Below are positions 8,968 to 17,562 of a stretch of 64,000 nucleotides of DNA, in pieces. The stretch spans positions 124,001 through 188,000 of the forward strand of contig NZ_JOFL01000002.1 of assembly GCF_000719265.1 (NCBI RefSeq), read 5' to 3'. The stretch is from Streptomyces roseoverticillatus. Its GTDB lineage: Bacteria; Actinomycetota; Actinomycetes; Streptomycetales; Streptomycetaceae. The notes under the pieces are model-generated. The model was not told the origin of the DNA. It did not search any database and saw only the letters and a list, made by a program, of their open reading frames with translations. Each line of letters starts with the position of its first letter. Within the stretch, counting starts at the first letter, position 1. The position numbers and the translations under genes are program-made.

Positions 8968-11900
8968 ATGACACTGCCCGAGGGTCGTCGCAGCAGCGCG
9001 TACACCCGGCTGCTGAAGTACGGCTTCACCGATCCGGCGGCCGCCGAGCGGCGGCTGGAGGCTCCGCCGCTCGCCGCGAGACGCGGCGATCCCGTCCTGC
9101 TCGACGCCCTCGGCGCCACCGCCGACCCGGACCTGGCCCTGCACAGCCTGGTCCGGCTCGCCGAGGCGCTGGACGCCCGGCCGGACGGCGACCGGCAGGC
9201 CCTGCTGGACACGCTCGTGACGGCCAAGCCGCTGCGCGACCGGCTGCTCGGGGTGCTCGGCGCCTCCGAGGCCTTCGGCGACCACCTGGCCCGCCACCCC
9301 GGCGACTGGCACGCCCTCGTCACTTACGAGGCGGCCGATCTCAACCCGGGCGTCCCGGAGTTCGAGAAGGCGCTGGCCGACGGCGCGCGCGCCCGGCGGG
9401 AGGCCGGCCTGGGCGCCGCCGACGCCCTGCGCGCCGCCTACCGCCGCTGCCTGCTGACCATCGCCGCGCGCGACGTGTGCGGCACCACCGACGTCGCCCA
9501 GACCGCCGCCGAGCTCGCCGACCTGGCCACGGCCACCCTGCGCGCCGCCCTCGCCATCGCCGCCGAGGAGCAGCCCGCGGACGCCGCGGCCTGCCGGCTC
9601 GCCGTCATCGGCATGGGCAAGTGCGGCGGCCGGGAGCTCAATTACGTCTCCGACGTGGACGTCGTCTTCGTGGCGGAGGCGAAGGAGGGGACCGCCGAGG
9701 GCCCCGCCCTGCAGGCCGCCACCCGGCTCGCCTCCCGGATGATGCGCGTCTGCTCCGACGTCACCCCCGAGGGCACCATCTGGCCCGTCGACGCCAACCT
9801 GCGGCCCGAGGGCCGCAACGGCCCCCTCGTGCGCACCCTCTCCAGCCACCTCGCCTACTACCAGCGCTGGGCCAAGACCTGGGAGTTCCAGGCCCTCCTC
9901 AAGGCCCGCCCGGTCGCCGGCGACCTCACCCTCGGCGGGGCCTACACCGATGCCGTCGCACCGCTGGTGTGGCAGGCCGCCGAGCGCGAGAACTTCGTGC
10001 CCGACGTGCAGCAGATGCGCCGCCGCGTCATCGCCTCCATCCCCGCGGGCCAGGTCGACCGGGAGCTCAAGCTCGGCCCGGGCGGGCTGCGCGACGTCGA
10101 GTTCGCCGTCCAGCTGCTGCAGCTCGTCCACGGCCGCTGCGACGCCACGCTCCGCGCCTCCGGCACCCTCGACGCCCTGACCATGCTCGCCGCGGGCGGC
10201 TACGTGGGCCGCTCCGACGCCGCCGCCTTCGACGCCGCCTACCGCTTCCTGCGCACCGTGGAGCACCACATCCAGCTCCACCGCCTGCGCCGCACGCACC
10301 TGATGCCGGAGGCCGAGGCCGACCAGCGCCGCCTCGGCCGCTCCCTCGCCCGCGTCCTTTCGTGGCCGCCCGGCACCGAGCCCGTAGAAGGCCTCGGCCG
10401 CGAGTGGAAGCGGCACGCGCGCGAGGTGCGCCGGCTGCACGAGAAGCTCTTCTACCGGCCCCTGCTGGACGCCGTCGCCCAGCTGGAGCCCGGCGAGATC
10501 CGGCTCAGCGCCAAAGAGGCCGGAAACCGCCTGCAGGCCCTCGGCTACGCCGACCCCGCCGCCGCCCTGCGCCACCTGGAGGCGCTCGCCTCGGGCGTGT
10601 CCCGCAAGGCCGCCATCCAGCGCACCCTGCTGCCCGTCCTGCTCGGCTGGTTCGCCGACTCCGCCGACCCCGACGCCGGCCTGCTCAACTTCCACAAGGT
10701 CTCCGACGCCCTCGGCCGCACCCCCTGGTACCTGCGGCTGCTGCGCGACGAGGGCGCCGCCGCCGAGAACCTCGCCCGCGTCCTGTCCGCCGGCCGCCTC
10801 GCCCCCGACCTGCTGCTGCGCGCCCCCGAGGCCGTCGCCCTGCTCGGCGACCCCGAGGGCCTGCGCCCGCGCGGCGAGGAGGCCCTCGAACAGGAGACGC
10901 TGGCCGCCGTCAACCGCTCCGAGGGCGCGGAGGCCGCGATCGTCGCCGTCCGCGGCGTCCGCCGCCGCGAGCTCTTCCGCACCGCCGCCGCCGACATCAT
11001 CGGGGCGTACGGGCGGGGCGGCTCCCACGGCACGGGCGAGCCCAACGGCGAGCGCGACCCCCACGTCCGCGTCGACACCGTCGGCGACGCCGTCTCCGAG
11101 GTCAACGCCGCCGCCGTCGCGGGCGCCTTGCGCGCCGCCGTGCGCGCCGAGTGGGGCGACACCCTCCCCACGCGCTTCGCCGTCATCGGCATGGGCCGCT
11201 TCGGCGGCCACGAGCAGGGCTACGGCTCCGACGCCGACGTGCTGTTCGTGCACGAGCCGCGCGAGGGCGTCACCGACGAGGAGGCCGCCAAGGCCGCCTT
11301 CGCCGTCGCCGGGGAGATGCGCCGCCTCCTCCAACTTCCCACGACCGACCCGCCCCTGCACATCGACGCCGACCTGCGGCCCGAGGGCAAGTCCGGGCCC
11401 ATCGTGCGCAGCCTCGCCTCGTACGCCGCCTACTACCGGCGCTGGTCGCTCGTGTGGGAGAGCCAGGCGCTGCTGCGCGCCCGCCCGGTCGCCGGCGACC
11501 CGGGACTCGGGCAGCGCTTCATCGAGCTCATCGACCCGCTGCGGTATCCCGCCGAGGGCCTCGGCGAGGACGCGGTGCGCGAGATCCGGCGGCTCAAGGC
11601 CCGTATGGAGAGCGAGCGGCTGCCCCGCGGCGCGGACCCGACGACCCACACCAAGCTCGGGCGCGGCGGCCTGTCGGACGTGGAGTGGACCGTACAGCTG
11701 CTGCAGATGCGGCACGCCTGGGCGGAGCCCGGGCTGCGCACGACCCGCACCCGCGAGGCCCTCGCGGCCGCCTGTGCCGCCGGGCTGCTGAGCGGGGAGG
11801 CCGCGGCCATACTGGACGATGCGTGGGTTCTCGCGACGAGCGTGCGCAATGCGGTCATGATCGTCCGCGGCCGGTCCGGGGACACCTTCCCCACGGAGCC

Positions 11901-12030
11901 GCGGGAACTCGCGGCGGTGGGCCGCTACCTCGGCTACGAGCCGGGGCACGTGGGGGACATGCTGGACGACTACCGGCGGACGACGCGGCGCGCTCGCGCG
12001 GTGGTGGACGAGCTGTTCTACGGGGCGTGA
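8968..12030 (+). CDS. glnE: Bifunctional glutamine-synthetase adenylyltransferase/deadenylase
   Basis: A 1020-residue two-headed nucleotidyltransferase that adenylylates and deadenylylates glutamine synthetase in response to nitrogen status. The two catalytic cores are visible: VIGMGKCGGRELNYVSDVDV near residue 212 (deadenylase half) and VIGMGRFGGHEQGYGSDADV near residue 740 (transferase half), each followed by a LRPEG motif (DANLRPEGRNG and DADLRPEGKSG). ATG at 8968 has GAGGGG 6 nt upstream. The gene is directly downstream of glnA2 and probably cotranscribed with it. Its main client, glnA, is 32 kb away in this window. Confidence 0.96.
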   Translation: MTLPEGRRSSAYTRLLKYGFTDPAAAERRLEAPPLAARRGDPVLLDALGATADPDLALHSLVRLAEALDARPDGDRQALLDTLVTAKPLRDRLLGVLGASEAFGDHLARHPGDWHALVTYEAADLNPGVPEFEKALADGARARREAGLGAADALRAAYRRCLLTIAARDVCGTTDVAQTAAELADLATATLRAALAIAAEEQPADAAACRLAVIGMGKCGGRELNYVSDVDVVFVAEAKEGTAEGPALQAATRLASRMMRVCSDVTPEGTIWPVDANLRPEGRNGPLVRTLSSHLAYYQRWAKTWEFQALLKARPVAGDLTLGGAYTDAVAPLVWQAAERENFVPDVQQMRRRVIASIPAGQVDRELKLGPGGLRDVEFAVQLLQLVHGRCDATLRASGTLDALTMLAAGGYVGRSDAAAFDAAYRFLRTVEHHIQLHRLRRTHLMPEAEADQRRLGRSLARVLSWPPGTEPVEGLGREWKRHAREVRRLHEKLFYRPLLDAVAQLEPGEIRLSAKEAGNRLQALGYADPAAALRHLEALASGVSRKAAIQRTLLPVLLGWFADSADPDAGLLNFHKVSDALGRTPWYLRLLRDEGAAAENLARVLSAGRLAPDLLLRAPEAVALLGDPEGLRPRGEEALEQETLAAVNRSEGAEAAIVAVRGVRRRELFRTAAADIIGAYGRGGSHGTGEPNGERDPHVRVDTVGDAVSEVNAAAVAGALRAAVRAEWGDTLPTRFAVIGMGRFGGHEQGYGSDADVLFVHEPREGVTDEEAAKAAFAVAGEMRRLLQLPTTDPPLHIDADLRPEGKSGPIVRSLASYAAYYRRWSLVWESQALLRARPVAGDPGLGQRFIELIDPLRYPAEGLGEDAVREIRRLKARMESERLPRGADPTTHTKLGRGGLSDVEWTVQLLQMRHAWAEPGLRTTRTREALAAACAAGLLSGEAAAILDDAWVLATSVRNAVMIVRGRSGDTFPTEPRELAAVGRYLGYEPGHVGDMLDDYRRTTRRARAVVDELFYGA

Positions 12031-12031
12031 G

Positions 12032-12049
12032 CCGCGGCCGGGGCCGCGG
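12032..12049. terminator. Palindrome between convergent glnE and PAP2 genes
   Basis: CCGCGGCC and GGCCGCGG flank two G residues in the 22-bp gap between the two stop codons, so the sequence can fold as a hairpin from either strand. It may serve as a compact bidirectional terminator. Confidence 0.4.
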
Positions 12050-12052
12050 TCG

Positions 12053-12901
12053 CTACGCCACGTGCTGCCGGAGGCGTCCCGGCGTCGCCCCGAACCACAG
12101 GAACGAGGCGGCGAAGCCGAACGACAGGCACAGCAGGCCGCCCACGGCGTCCAGCCAGAAGTGGTTCGCCGTCGACACGATGACCACCAGCGTCGCCAGC
12201 GGATACAGCAGGCCCAGCACCTTCGCCCACACGGGCCGCGCCACCATCGCGATGACGACGCCGCACCAGGTCGACCACCCGATGTGCATCGACGGCATCG
12301 CCGCGTACTGGTTGGACATGTCGGCGAGGTTGCCCGAGGCCATCGAGCCCCACGTGTGGTGCACGACGACAGTGTCGATGAAGTGCTCGCCGGACATCAG
12401 GCGCGGCGGCGCGAGGGGGAAGAGGTAATAGCCGAGCAACGCCACGGCCGTGGTGGCGAAGAGGGCCAGTCGCCCCGCGGCATAGCGGCCGGGATGCCAG
12501 CGGTAGAGCCACACCAGCACCCCGATCGTCAGGACGAAGTGCAGGGTGGCGTAGTAGTAGTTCATCCCCACGATCAGCCACGTCACTGAATTCACGGCGT
12601 GGTTGACGCTGCTCTCCACGGCGATGTGGAGCGTGTGCTCGGCCCGCCATATCCAGTCCGCGTTGCGGAGCGCGGCCGCGCGCTGCTCGGGAACGGCATT
12701 GCGCACCAGTGAGTAGATCCAGTAACTCACCGCGATCAGCAGCACCTCGAACCACAGCCGGGGCCTGCGCGGAGAGCGGAGCCCGCGCAGGCCCGCCCTC
12801 CGGGCTGCGGCACCCTCGGCCGGCGGCCGGTCCGCTCGCTCCTCGCTGGGTGGCGGGGCGGCCGTCCGGCCCTCCAGTGTCCTTGCCGTCGCTTCACCCA
12901 T
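12053..12901 (-). CDS. PAP2-family integral membrane phosphatase/phosphotransferase
   Basis: A 282-residue membrane protein with about six hydrophobic segments after a charged, Pro/Ala-rich N-terminus of about 45 residues. The phosphatase signature is visible as AMPSMHIGWS (PSxH) and STANHFWLDAVGG (last His and Asp), with the conserved YLFPLAPPRL loop. This arrangement is typical of the inositol phosphorylceramide synthase/AUR1-like branch of the PAP2 superfamily, so it probably acts on lipid phosphates or transfers polar heads at the outer membrane face. Substrate unknown. It converges on glnE. Confidence 0.85.
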   Translation of the reverse strand: MGEATARTLEGRTAAPPPSEERADRPPAEGAAARRAGLRGLRSPRRPRLWFEVLLIAVSYWIYSLVRNAVPEQRAAALRNADWIWRAEHTLHIAVESSVNHAVNSVTWLIVGMNYYYATLHFVLTIGVLVWLYRWHPGRYAAGRLALFATTAVALLGYYLFPLAPPRLMSGEHFIDTVVVHHTWGSMASGNLADMSNQYAAMPSMHIGWSTWCGVVIAMVARPVWAKVLGLLYPLATLVVIVSTANHFWLDAVGGLLCLSFGFAASFLWFGATPGRLRQHVA

Positions 12902-12937
12902 AGGGAAACAGTCTGCCAGAAACCGGCCTGCCGCAGA

Positions 12938-13990
12938 TCATCCCCAAGTCTGGTCTTCGCCCGCTTTCGGCCGGGTTTCCGGAACCGATGCGGTTGAACC
13001 CCGAACCACCAGTTCGGGAAGGAACACGAACTCGCTGTGCGGCGCCGGGGTACCGCCGATCTCCTCCAGCAGCGCCCGCACCGCCGCCTGCCCCATCGAC
13101 TGCACCGGCTGCCGGATCGTGGTCAGCGGCGGGTCCGTGAAGGCGATGAGCGGCGAGTCGTCGAAGCCGACGACCGAGACGTCCCGCGGCACTTCCAGGC
13201 CCTGCTGACGGGCCGCCCGCACGACGCCGAGCGCCATCATGTCGCTCGCGCACACCACGGCCGTGCAGCCCCGCTCGATGAGCGCCGAGGCCGCCGCCTG
13301 CCCGCCCTCCAGCGAGAACAGCGAGTGCTGCACCAGCTGCTCGGCCTCGGCCTCCGCCATGCCCAGCTCCTCGCGCATGCTGCGCAGGAACCCCTCGATC
13401 TTCCGCTGCACCGGCACGTACCGGCGCGGACCCAGCGCGAGCCCTATCCTGCGGTGCCCCAGTGCGGCCAAATGGGTGACGGCCAGACTGACCGCCGCCC
13501 GGTCGTCCGGAGACACGAACGGGGCCCGTACCTTCGGCGAAAAACCGTTGATCAGAACGAACGGAACGCCCTGCGCGCGCAGCCGCTCGTAGCGCCCCAT
13601 GTCCGCCGAGGTGTCGGCGTGCAGCCCGGAGACGAAAATGATGCCGGAGACCCCGCGGTCCACGAGCATCTCCGTCAGCTCGTCCTCCGTGGAGCCGCCG
13701 GGCGTCTGCGTGGCCAGCACCGGGGTGTAGCCCTGGCGCGTCAGGGCCTGGCCTATCACCTGGGCGAAGGCCGGGAATATGGGGTTGTCCAGCCCGGGCG
13801 TGATGAGCCCCACCAGGCCCGCGCTGCGCTGCCGCAGCCGCACGGGGCGCTCGTAGCCCAGGACGTCGAGCGCGGCCAGCACGGACTCGCGGGTGGAGGC
13901 GGCGACCCCCGGCTTCCCGTTGAGTACCCGGCTGACGGTTGCTTCGCTGACACCCGCTTGGGCGGCGATATCGGCCAGCCGTGCGGTCAC
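12938..13990 (-). CDS. malR: LacI-family repressor of the maltose/maltodextrin locus (MalR-like)
   Basis: A 350-residue LacI/GalR regulator. The N-terminal helix-turn-helix (ARLADIAAQAGVSEATVSRV, then LNGKPGV) is followed by a periplasmic-binding-protein-like effector domain, with SVVGFDDSPLIAFTDPPLTT near the C-terminus. The sequence resembles MalR/Reg1 of S. coelicolor and S. lividans, which represses malEFG and amylase genes. GTG at 13990 gives the usual start and has AAGG about 10 nt upstream; an ATG 24 nt earlier, almost touching the alpha-glucosidase stop, is the alternative. It is the last gene of the leftward mal cluster, so it may be transcribed with it and respond to its own repression. 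Confidence 0.88.
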   Translation of the reverse strand: MTARLADIAAQAGVSEATVSRVLNGKPGVAASTRESVLAALDVLGYERPVRLRQRSAGLVGLITPGLDNPIFPAFAQVIGQALTRQGYTPVLATQTPGGSTEDELTEMLVDRGVSGIIFVSGLHADTSADMGRYERLRAQGVPFVLINGFSPKVRAPFVSPDDRAAVSLAVTHLAALGHRRIGLALGPRRYVPVQRKIEGFLRSMREELGMAEAEAEQLVQHSLFSLEGGQAAASALIERGCTAVVCASDMMALGVVRAARQQGLEVPRDVSVVGFDDSPLIAFTDPPLTTIRQPVQSMGQAAVRALLEEIGGTPAPHSEFVFLPELVVRGSTASVPETRPKAGEDQTWG

Positions 13991-14015
13991 AGGACTGGAC
14001 CTTACCGGTCGCATT

Positions 14016-15659
14016 TCAGACTGCCCACCAAACACAGGAATCGACGGGGATACGGACCGTACCACCGGTGAATTCCAGGGCGGCCGTGGCCAGCACCGGA
14101 CGGCCCGGCACCGGCATGCCCACCTCGTCCTCGCCCGTGTTCAGCGTGCACACCAGGCCCGGCCGGGAGAACGCGAGCACCCCCTCGGGCGCCTCCAGCC
14201 ACGTCATCTCCCCGTCGCCCAGCCCCGGCAGCTCGTGCCGCAGCGCCAGCGCCGAGCGGTAGAGCTCCAGCGTCGAGCGCGGGTCCCCGGACTGCGCCGC
14301 CACCGACAGCTCCGCCCACTGCTCCGGCTGCGGCAGCCAGCTGCCGCCCGGCCCGAAGCCGTACGGGGCGGCCTCGCCCGACCACGGGATCGGCACCCGG
14401 CAGCCGTCGCGCGTGCCGTCCTGCCCGTCGCCGCGGAAGAACGCCGGGTCCTGGCGCACCTCGTCCGGCAGGTCCACGACCTCCGGCAGGCCCAGCTCCT
14501 CGCCCTGGTAGACGTACGCCGAACCCGGCAGGGCCAGCATCAGCAGCGCCGCCGCCCGCGCCCGCGCCAGCCCCCGCTCGCCGCCGCCGTAGCGCGTGGT
14601 GTGCCGCACCACGTCGTGGTTGGACAGCACCCACGTCGTCGGGGCGCCCACCGACAGCGTCGCGGCCAGCGACTCGTCGATGACGGCCCGCATCCCGGCG
14701 GCGTCCCAGTCGCACGTCAGGAACTGGAAGTTGAACGCCTGGTGCAGCTCGTCCGGCCGCACGTACAGCGCGAGCCGCTCCGACGTCGGCGCCCACGCCT
14801 CCGCCACGCCGACCCGCTCGCCAGGGTACGAGTCCAGCAGCCGCCGCCAGGCGCGGTGGATCTCGTGCACCCCGTCCTGGTCGAAGAACGGCAGCACCTG
14901 CGCCCCGATGAGCTTCGCCTGCTCGCTCAGCCCGATGTCGGGCAGGCCCGCCGCCTTCACCATGCCGTGCGCCACGTCGATGCGGAACCCGTCCACGCCC
15001 AGGTCCAGCCAGAACCGCAGCACCGACTCGAACTCCTCGCGGACCTCCTGGTTCTCCCAGTTGAGGTCCGGCTGCTCCGGCGCGAACAGGTGCAGGTACC
15101 ACTCGCCGGGCGTGCCGTCCGCGCGCGCCGTCCGCGTCCACGCCGGGCCGCCGAAGACCGACTCCCAGTCGTTCGGCGGCAGTTCCCCGGCCGCCCCGCG
15201 GCCCGGCCGGAAGTGGTAGCGCTCCCGCGCCGGCCCGCCCTCCCGGTCGGCCAGCGCCGCCCGGAACCACACGTGCTGGTCCGAGGTGTGGTTCGGCACG
15301 ATGTCGACGATCACCCGCAGGCCCAGCCGGTGCGCCTCCCGCACCAGGCCGTCCGCGTCCGACAGGTCCCCGAAAAGCGGGTCCACGGCCCGGTAGTCCG
15401 CGACGTCGTAGCCGCCGTCCGCCTGCGGCGAGGCGTAGAACGGCGTGAGCCACACGGCGTCCACACCCAGCTCCGCAAGGTACGGCAGGCGGTCGCGGAT
15501 CCCCCGCAGGTCGCCGATGCCGTCACCGTCGCTGTCCGCGAACGAGCGCACGTACACCTGGTAGATGACGGCGCTGCGCCACCACCCCTCAGTCCCGGAT
15601 ACAGCCTCGGACGGGGAAGCGGCGGCCGGGCGGACGGAGGGCGCGAGGTCCTGGGTCAT
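14016..15659 (-). CDS. aglA: GH13 alpha-glucosidase (cytoplasmic)
   Basis: A 547-residue family 13 glycoside hydrolase without a signal peptide, so it should cleave imported maltose and maltodextrins inside the cell. The catalytic residues are in GFRIDVAHGM (Asp nucleophile), GVAEAW (Glu acid/base) and LSNHDVVRH (second Asp). Other GH13 signatures are DIVPNHTS and the GDLRGIRDRLPYL stretch common in alpha-glucosidases. It lies 92 bp downstream of malG on the same strand and 26 bp upstream of the repressor gene, so it is probably the fourth gene of a malEFG-aglA unit. Confidence 0.93.
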   Translation of the reverse strand: MTQDLAPSVRPAAASPSEAVSGTEGWWRSAVIYQVYVRSFADSDGDGIGDLRGIRDRLPYLAELGVDAVWLTPFYASPQADGGYDVADYRAVDPLFGDLSDADGLVREAHRLGLRVIVDIVPNHTSDQHVWFRAALADREGGPARERYHFRPGRGAAGELPPNDWESVFGGPAWTRTARADGTPGEWYLHLFAPEQPDLNWENQEVREEFESVLRFWLDLGVDGFRIDVAHGMVKAAGLPDIGLSEQAKLIGAQVLPFFDQDGVHEIHRAWRRLLDSYPGERVGVAEAWAPTSERLALYVRPDELHQAFNFQFLTCDWDAAGMRAVIDESLAATLSVGAPTTWVLSNHDVVRHTTRYGGGERGLARARAAALLMLALPGSAYVYQGEELGLPEVVDLPDEVRQDPAFFRGDGQDGTRDGCRVPIPWSGEAAPYGFGPGGSWLPQPEQWAELSVAAQSGDPRSTLELYRSALALRHELPGLGDGEMTWLEAPEGVLAFSRPGLVCTLNTGEDEVGMPVPGRPVLATAALEFTGGTVRIPVDSCVWWAV

Positions 15660-15751
15660 GTACGTCCTATTCGGATTCGGGTGACGGACTCGGAAGCGGT
15701 GGTGCGTGGTGCGCAGTGGTCAATACGGTCAACGACGGCGGGCGGACAAGG

Positions 15752-16618
15752 TCAGCCCTTGGTGCCGCCCGCGGTGAGGCCGGCCACCAGGTGCCGCTGG
15801 GCGATGAAGAACACCAGGGCCGCCGGAATGGTGATCAGCACGGCCGCGGCCGTCATCAGGCCCCACTCGGCCTTCTGCTGTCCGACGAACGTCTGCAGGC
15901 CCACGGCGAGGGTGTAGTGCTCCTCGCTGCTCATGAACTGGGTGGCGAAGGCGACCTCGCCCCAGGCGGTGATGAAGGAGTAGAAGCCGGTCACGGCCAG
16001 GCCCGGGCGGGCGAGCGGCACGATGAGCCGCCAGAACGTCCCGAAGGGCGTCAGCCCGTCCACCCGCCCCGCCTCGTCGATCTCGACGGGGACGGTGTCG
16101 AAGTACCCCTTGAGCATCCACGCGCAGAACGGCACGGAGATCGAGCAGTACGTCACGATCAGCCCGGCGTAGGAGTCCAGGAGTTCCAGCTCACCGAGAA
16201 TGTTGTACAGCGGCACGATCAGCACCGCCATCGGGAACATCTGAACGACCAGGAAGGTCCACATCAGCGGCCGGTGACCGGGGAAGCGCATCCGCGAGAC
16301 CGCGTAGCCGGCGGTCGCCGCGATGAGCACGCCGAGGACGGTCGCCCCCAGCGCCACGATCACCGAATTGCCGAACCAGGTCAGGAACTTGGTCTCGCCG
16401 AGGATGTGGCTGTAGTTGGAGACGTCGAAGCCGACGAACCGCGTGGGCTCCTGCCAGCCGTCGCGCCCCCGCAGCGAGACGAAGACGATGAAGGCGACCG
16501 GGAAGACCGACACCAGGCTCGCGGCGACCAGCGCCGTGTGCAGCGCGGCCGAGGCCGTGCGCGAACGCTGCTCGCGCGGCCGGTGCCCGGGGGGCCGTAC
16601 GGGCTGGGCGGCGCTCAT
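15752..16618 (-). CDS. malG: Maltose/maltodextrin ABC transporter permease MalG
   Basis: A 288-residue inner-membrane permease with six predicted helices and the cytoplasmic EAA loop PVEIDEAGRVDGLTPFGTFW, through which the ATPase docks. No ATPase gene is in the cluster; Streptomyces sugar importers of this type usually share the distant MsiK ATPase. The start ATG overlaps the malF stop by 4 bp (ATGA), showing translational coupling. The frame is open far upstream through malF and malE, but only this part has permease character. Confidence 0.93.
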   Translation of the reverse strand: MSAAQPVRPPGHRPREQRSRTASAALHTALVAASLVSVFPVAFIVFVSLRGRDGWQEPTRFVGFDVSNYSHILGETKFLTWFGNSVIVALGATVLGVLIAATAGYAVSRMRFPGHRPLMWTFLVVQMFPMAVLIVPLYNILGELELLDSYAGLIVTYCSISVPFCAWMLKGYFDTVPVEIDEAGRVDGLTPFGTFWRLIVPLARPGLAVTGFYSFITAWGEVAFATQFMSSEEHYTLAVGLQTFVGQQKAEWGLMTAAAVLITIPAALVFFIAQRHLVAGLTAGGTKG

Positions 16619-17556
16619 CGCACGGCCTCCTGTCGGTTGAGCATCCTGCGGTAGAAGACGGCGAAGACCAGCAGCAGCGAGAGGATGAGGATGCCGTACG
16701 TGGCCGAGCCCGCGTAGTCGCGGACGCCCTGGAAGGCGAGCCGGTAGGCGTACGTCACCAGGATCTCGCTCTCGGAGCTCGCACCCTGCCCGATCAGCAG
16801 GTAGATGACCTGGAACATGTTGAACGTCCAGATCACCCCGAGCAGGATCACCGTCCCGCTCACGGTCTTCAGCCCCGGCAGCGTCACGTAGCAAAAGCGC
16901 TGCCAGGGGGTGGCGCCGTCCATCTCCGCGGCCTCGTGCAGCTCCCGCGGGATGGACTGCAGCCCTCCCAGGATCGCGACCATCATGAACGGCACGCCCA
17001 GCCAGACGTTGACCGCCACCGCCGACACCTTCTGCAGCGTCGCGTCGCCCAGCCAGTCCACCGGGTCCATGCCCAGCTTCGTCAGGAAGGCGTTGAGCAC
17101 GCCGTACTTCTCGTTGAACATCAGCCGCCAGGAGAAGGTGGCGACGAAGGCCGGCACCGCCCACGGCAGGATCAGCAGCACCCGGTACAGCGCCCGGAAG
17201 CGCATCGGCCGGTTGAGCAGGAGGGCGAGCCCGAGACCGAGCGTGTAGTGCAGGAACACGCACGACGCGGTCCACACGACCGTCCAGCCGAGGCGGGAGT
17301 AGAAGTGGCCCTCCTGCCCGGACAGCACCTTCCAGTAGTTGTCCAGGCCCACCGACTTGTAGGTCGCCTCGATGTGGTTGACCCCGATGGTGCGCCCGAC
17401 GTTCGCCTCGTTGGCGTCGGTGAACGACAGGTAGACGCCCTTGCCCAGCGGGTAGCCGACGAGGACCGCCAGGACGATGACGACGGGCAGCACCATCGCC
17501 CACGCGTACCAGTGGGTGCTGAAGGAGCGCCTGACCGTGGTGACGACTGTGGCCAT
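16615..17556 (-). CDS. malF: Maltose/maltodextrin ABC transporter permease MalF
   Basis: A 313-residue permease with six membrane segments and the EAA motif HEAAEMDGATPWQRFCYVTL. It pairs with MalG to form the membrane channel of the importer. It begins 6 bp after the malE stop and overlaps malG by 4 bp, which fixes the three genes as one operon. It lacks the large periplasmic P2 loop of E. coli MalF, as do Gram-positive homologues. Confidence 0.93.
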   Translation of the reverse strand: MATVVTTVRRSFSTHWYAWAMVLPVVIVLAVLVGYPLGKGVYLSFTDANEANVGRTIGVNHIEATYKSVGLDNYWKVLSGQEGHFYSRLGWTVVWTASCVFLHYTLGLGLALLLNRPMRFRALYRVLLILPWAVPAFVATFSWRLMFNEKYGVLNAFLTKLGMDPVDWLGDATLQKVSAVAVNVWLGVPFMMVAILGGLQSIPRELHEAAEMDGATPWQRFCYVTLPGLKTVSGTVILLGVIWTFNMFQVIYLLIGQGASSESEILVTYAYRLAFQGVRDYAGSATYGILILSLLLVFAVFYRRMLNRQEAVR

Positions 17557-17562
17557 CAGGCC

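Noticed and set aside
8923..11949. 1008-residue frame antisense to glnE
   Set aside because: Mirror frame of a high-GC gene; low-complexity Gly/Ala/Val composition with no motif. GlnE motifs are clear on the other strand.
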